Positions 36,873-36,889 of a stretch of DNA of 36,889 bases are shown here, one piece after another. The notes under the pieces were generated by a model. The model did not search any database. It saw only the letters and a list, made by a program, of their open reading frames with translations, and was not told where the DNA came from. The translations under genes were made by a program, and so were the position numbers. How positions within the stretch are numbered: the first letter of the stretch is position 1; each line of letters opens with the position of its first letter. Origin of the DNA: an uncultured Collinsella sp. (GTDB taxonomy: Bacteria > Actinomycetota > Coriobacteriia > Coriobacteriales > Coriobacteriaceae); the NCBI GenBank assembly GCA_900541195.1, contig UQIY01000021.1:1-36889 (forward strand). Reading direction: 5' to 3'.

Positions 36873-36889
36873 ATGTGTTTCGATAGGTC
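36873..36889 (+). CDS. Possible start of another gene, cut by the contig end
   Basis: ATG TGT TTC GAT AGG (M-C-F-D-R) is open to the last base, with AAGGAA 9-10 bases upstream. Position just after a terminator fits a new gene, but five codons cannot identify it. GGAGATGTGT (36869-36878) also equals a 10-base piece of the Nextera read-2 primer, so the end may be partly artefactual. Confidence 0.3.

Noticed and set aside
1..36889. tRNA, rRNA or CRISPR array
   Set aside because: No T-arm/anticodon-arm combination, rRNA-like segment or regularly spaced repeats were found; GGTTCGATATG at about 1226 lies inside the SdpI-like gene without a cloverleaf.

Overview
The window reads as about 36.9 kb of chromosome from a high-GC gut actinobacterium of the class Coriobacteriia, most likely a Collinsella. 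This is an inference from gene content (a fructoselysine/Amadori-product operon, DUF3793 next to flavodoxin, YolD behind a Y-family polymerase, many aldo/keto and Gfo/Idh oxidoreductases), from the G+C-rich coding bias and from the dispersed palindromic repeats; no rRNA or marker gene is present to fix the species. The first 50 bases are not genomic: they are an Illumina P7 adapter, an i7 index and the start of the Nextera read-2 primer, joined to the genome inside ettA.

Layout. 1-3.8 kb: truncated ettA (translation throttle ABC-F), an sdpR-sdpI-like autorepressor/immunity pair, a tiny membrane peptide with the hallmarks of a type I toxin-antitoxin locus, then tcdA (tRNA t6A dehydratase) and a TatD nuclease. 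3.8-4.1 kb: a 223-bp element bounded by 26-bp perfect inverted repeats. 4.1-10.9 kb: a minus-strand operon for Amadori-product (fructoselysine-type) catabolism: YfcC-family transporter, YtcJ-like amidohydrolase, FrlC epimerase, FrlB/FraB deglycase and FrlD kinase, headed by a GntR/UTRA regulator. 11.0-12.6 kb: two HAD phosphatases. 13.1-16.0 kb: a plus-strand three-gene module (unknown protein, ClpP-family serine protease, soluble VirD4/TraG-like ATPase) with no other conjugation genes. 16.1-17.8 kb: pgi. 18-20.7 kb: a truncated iron-alcohol-dehydrogenase-like protein and an SOS-controlled umuC-like/yolD-like pair. 20.7-22.4 kb: a heavy-metal-binding membrane protein behind a CsoR-type operator, then DUF3793 and flavodoxin. 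22.5-25.7 kb: a polar amino-acid ABC transporter. 25.8-29.1 kb: nfo, a Gfo/Idh oxidoreductase and an Fe-S aldo/keto reductase, separated by two nearly identical 78-bp hairpin repeats. 29.3-32 kb: a small unknown protein, a ketopantoate-reductase-like protein, a small membrane protein and a secreted coiled-coil protein. 32.1-34.6 kb: metY with a Cys-containing 17-residue leader peptide, divergent from a LysR regulator. 34.7-36.9 kb: rnhA, a second Gfo/Idh oxidoreductase, an acylphosphatase, a strong terminator and the first codons of another possible gene.

The most interesting items are (1) the ClpP plus VirD4-like ATPase operon, which pairs a protease with intact catalytic triad with a coupling-protein-type ATPase outside any visible conjugative element, and (2) the compact type I toxin-antitoxin candidate at about 1.85-2.14 kb, where the predicted toxin-mRNA 5' end and 3' region form a 13-bp perfect inverted repeat and a well-formed opposing promoter and strand-specific terminator define a putative antisense RNA. 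Many intergenic hairpins in the window pair completely, through G-U wobbles, only when read on the minus strand, which helps assign them to particular transcripts.
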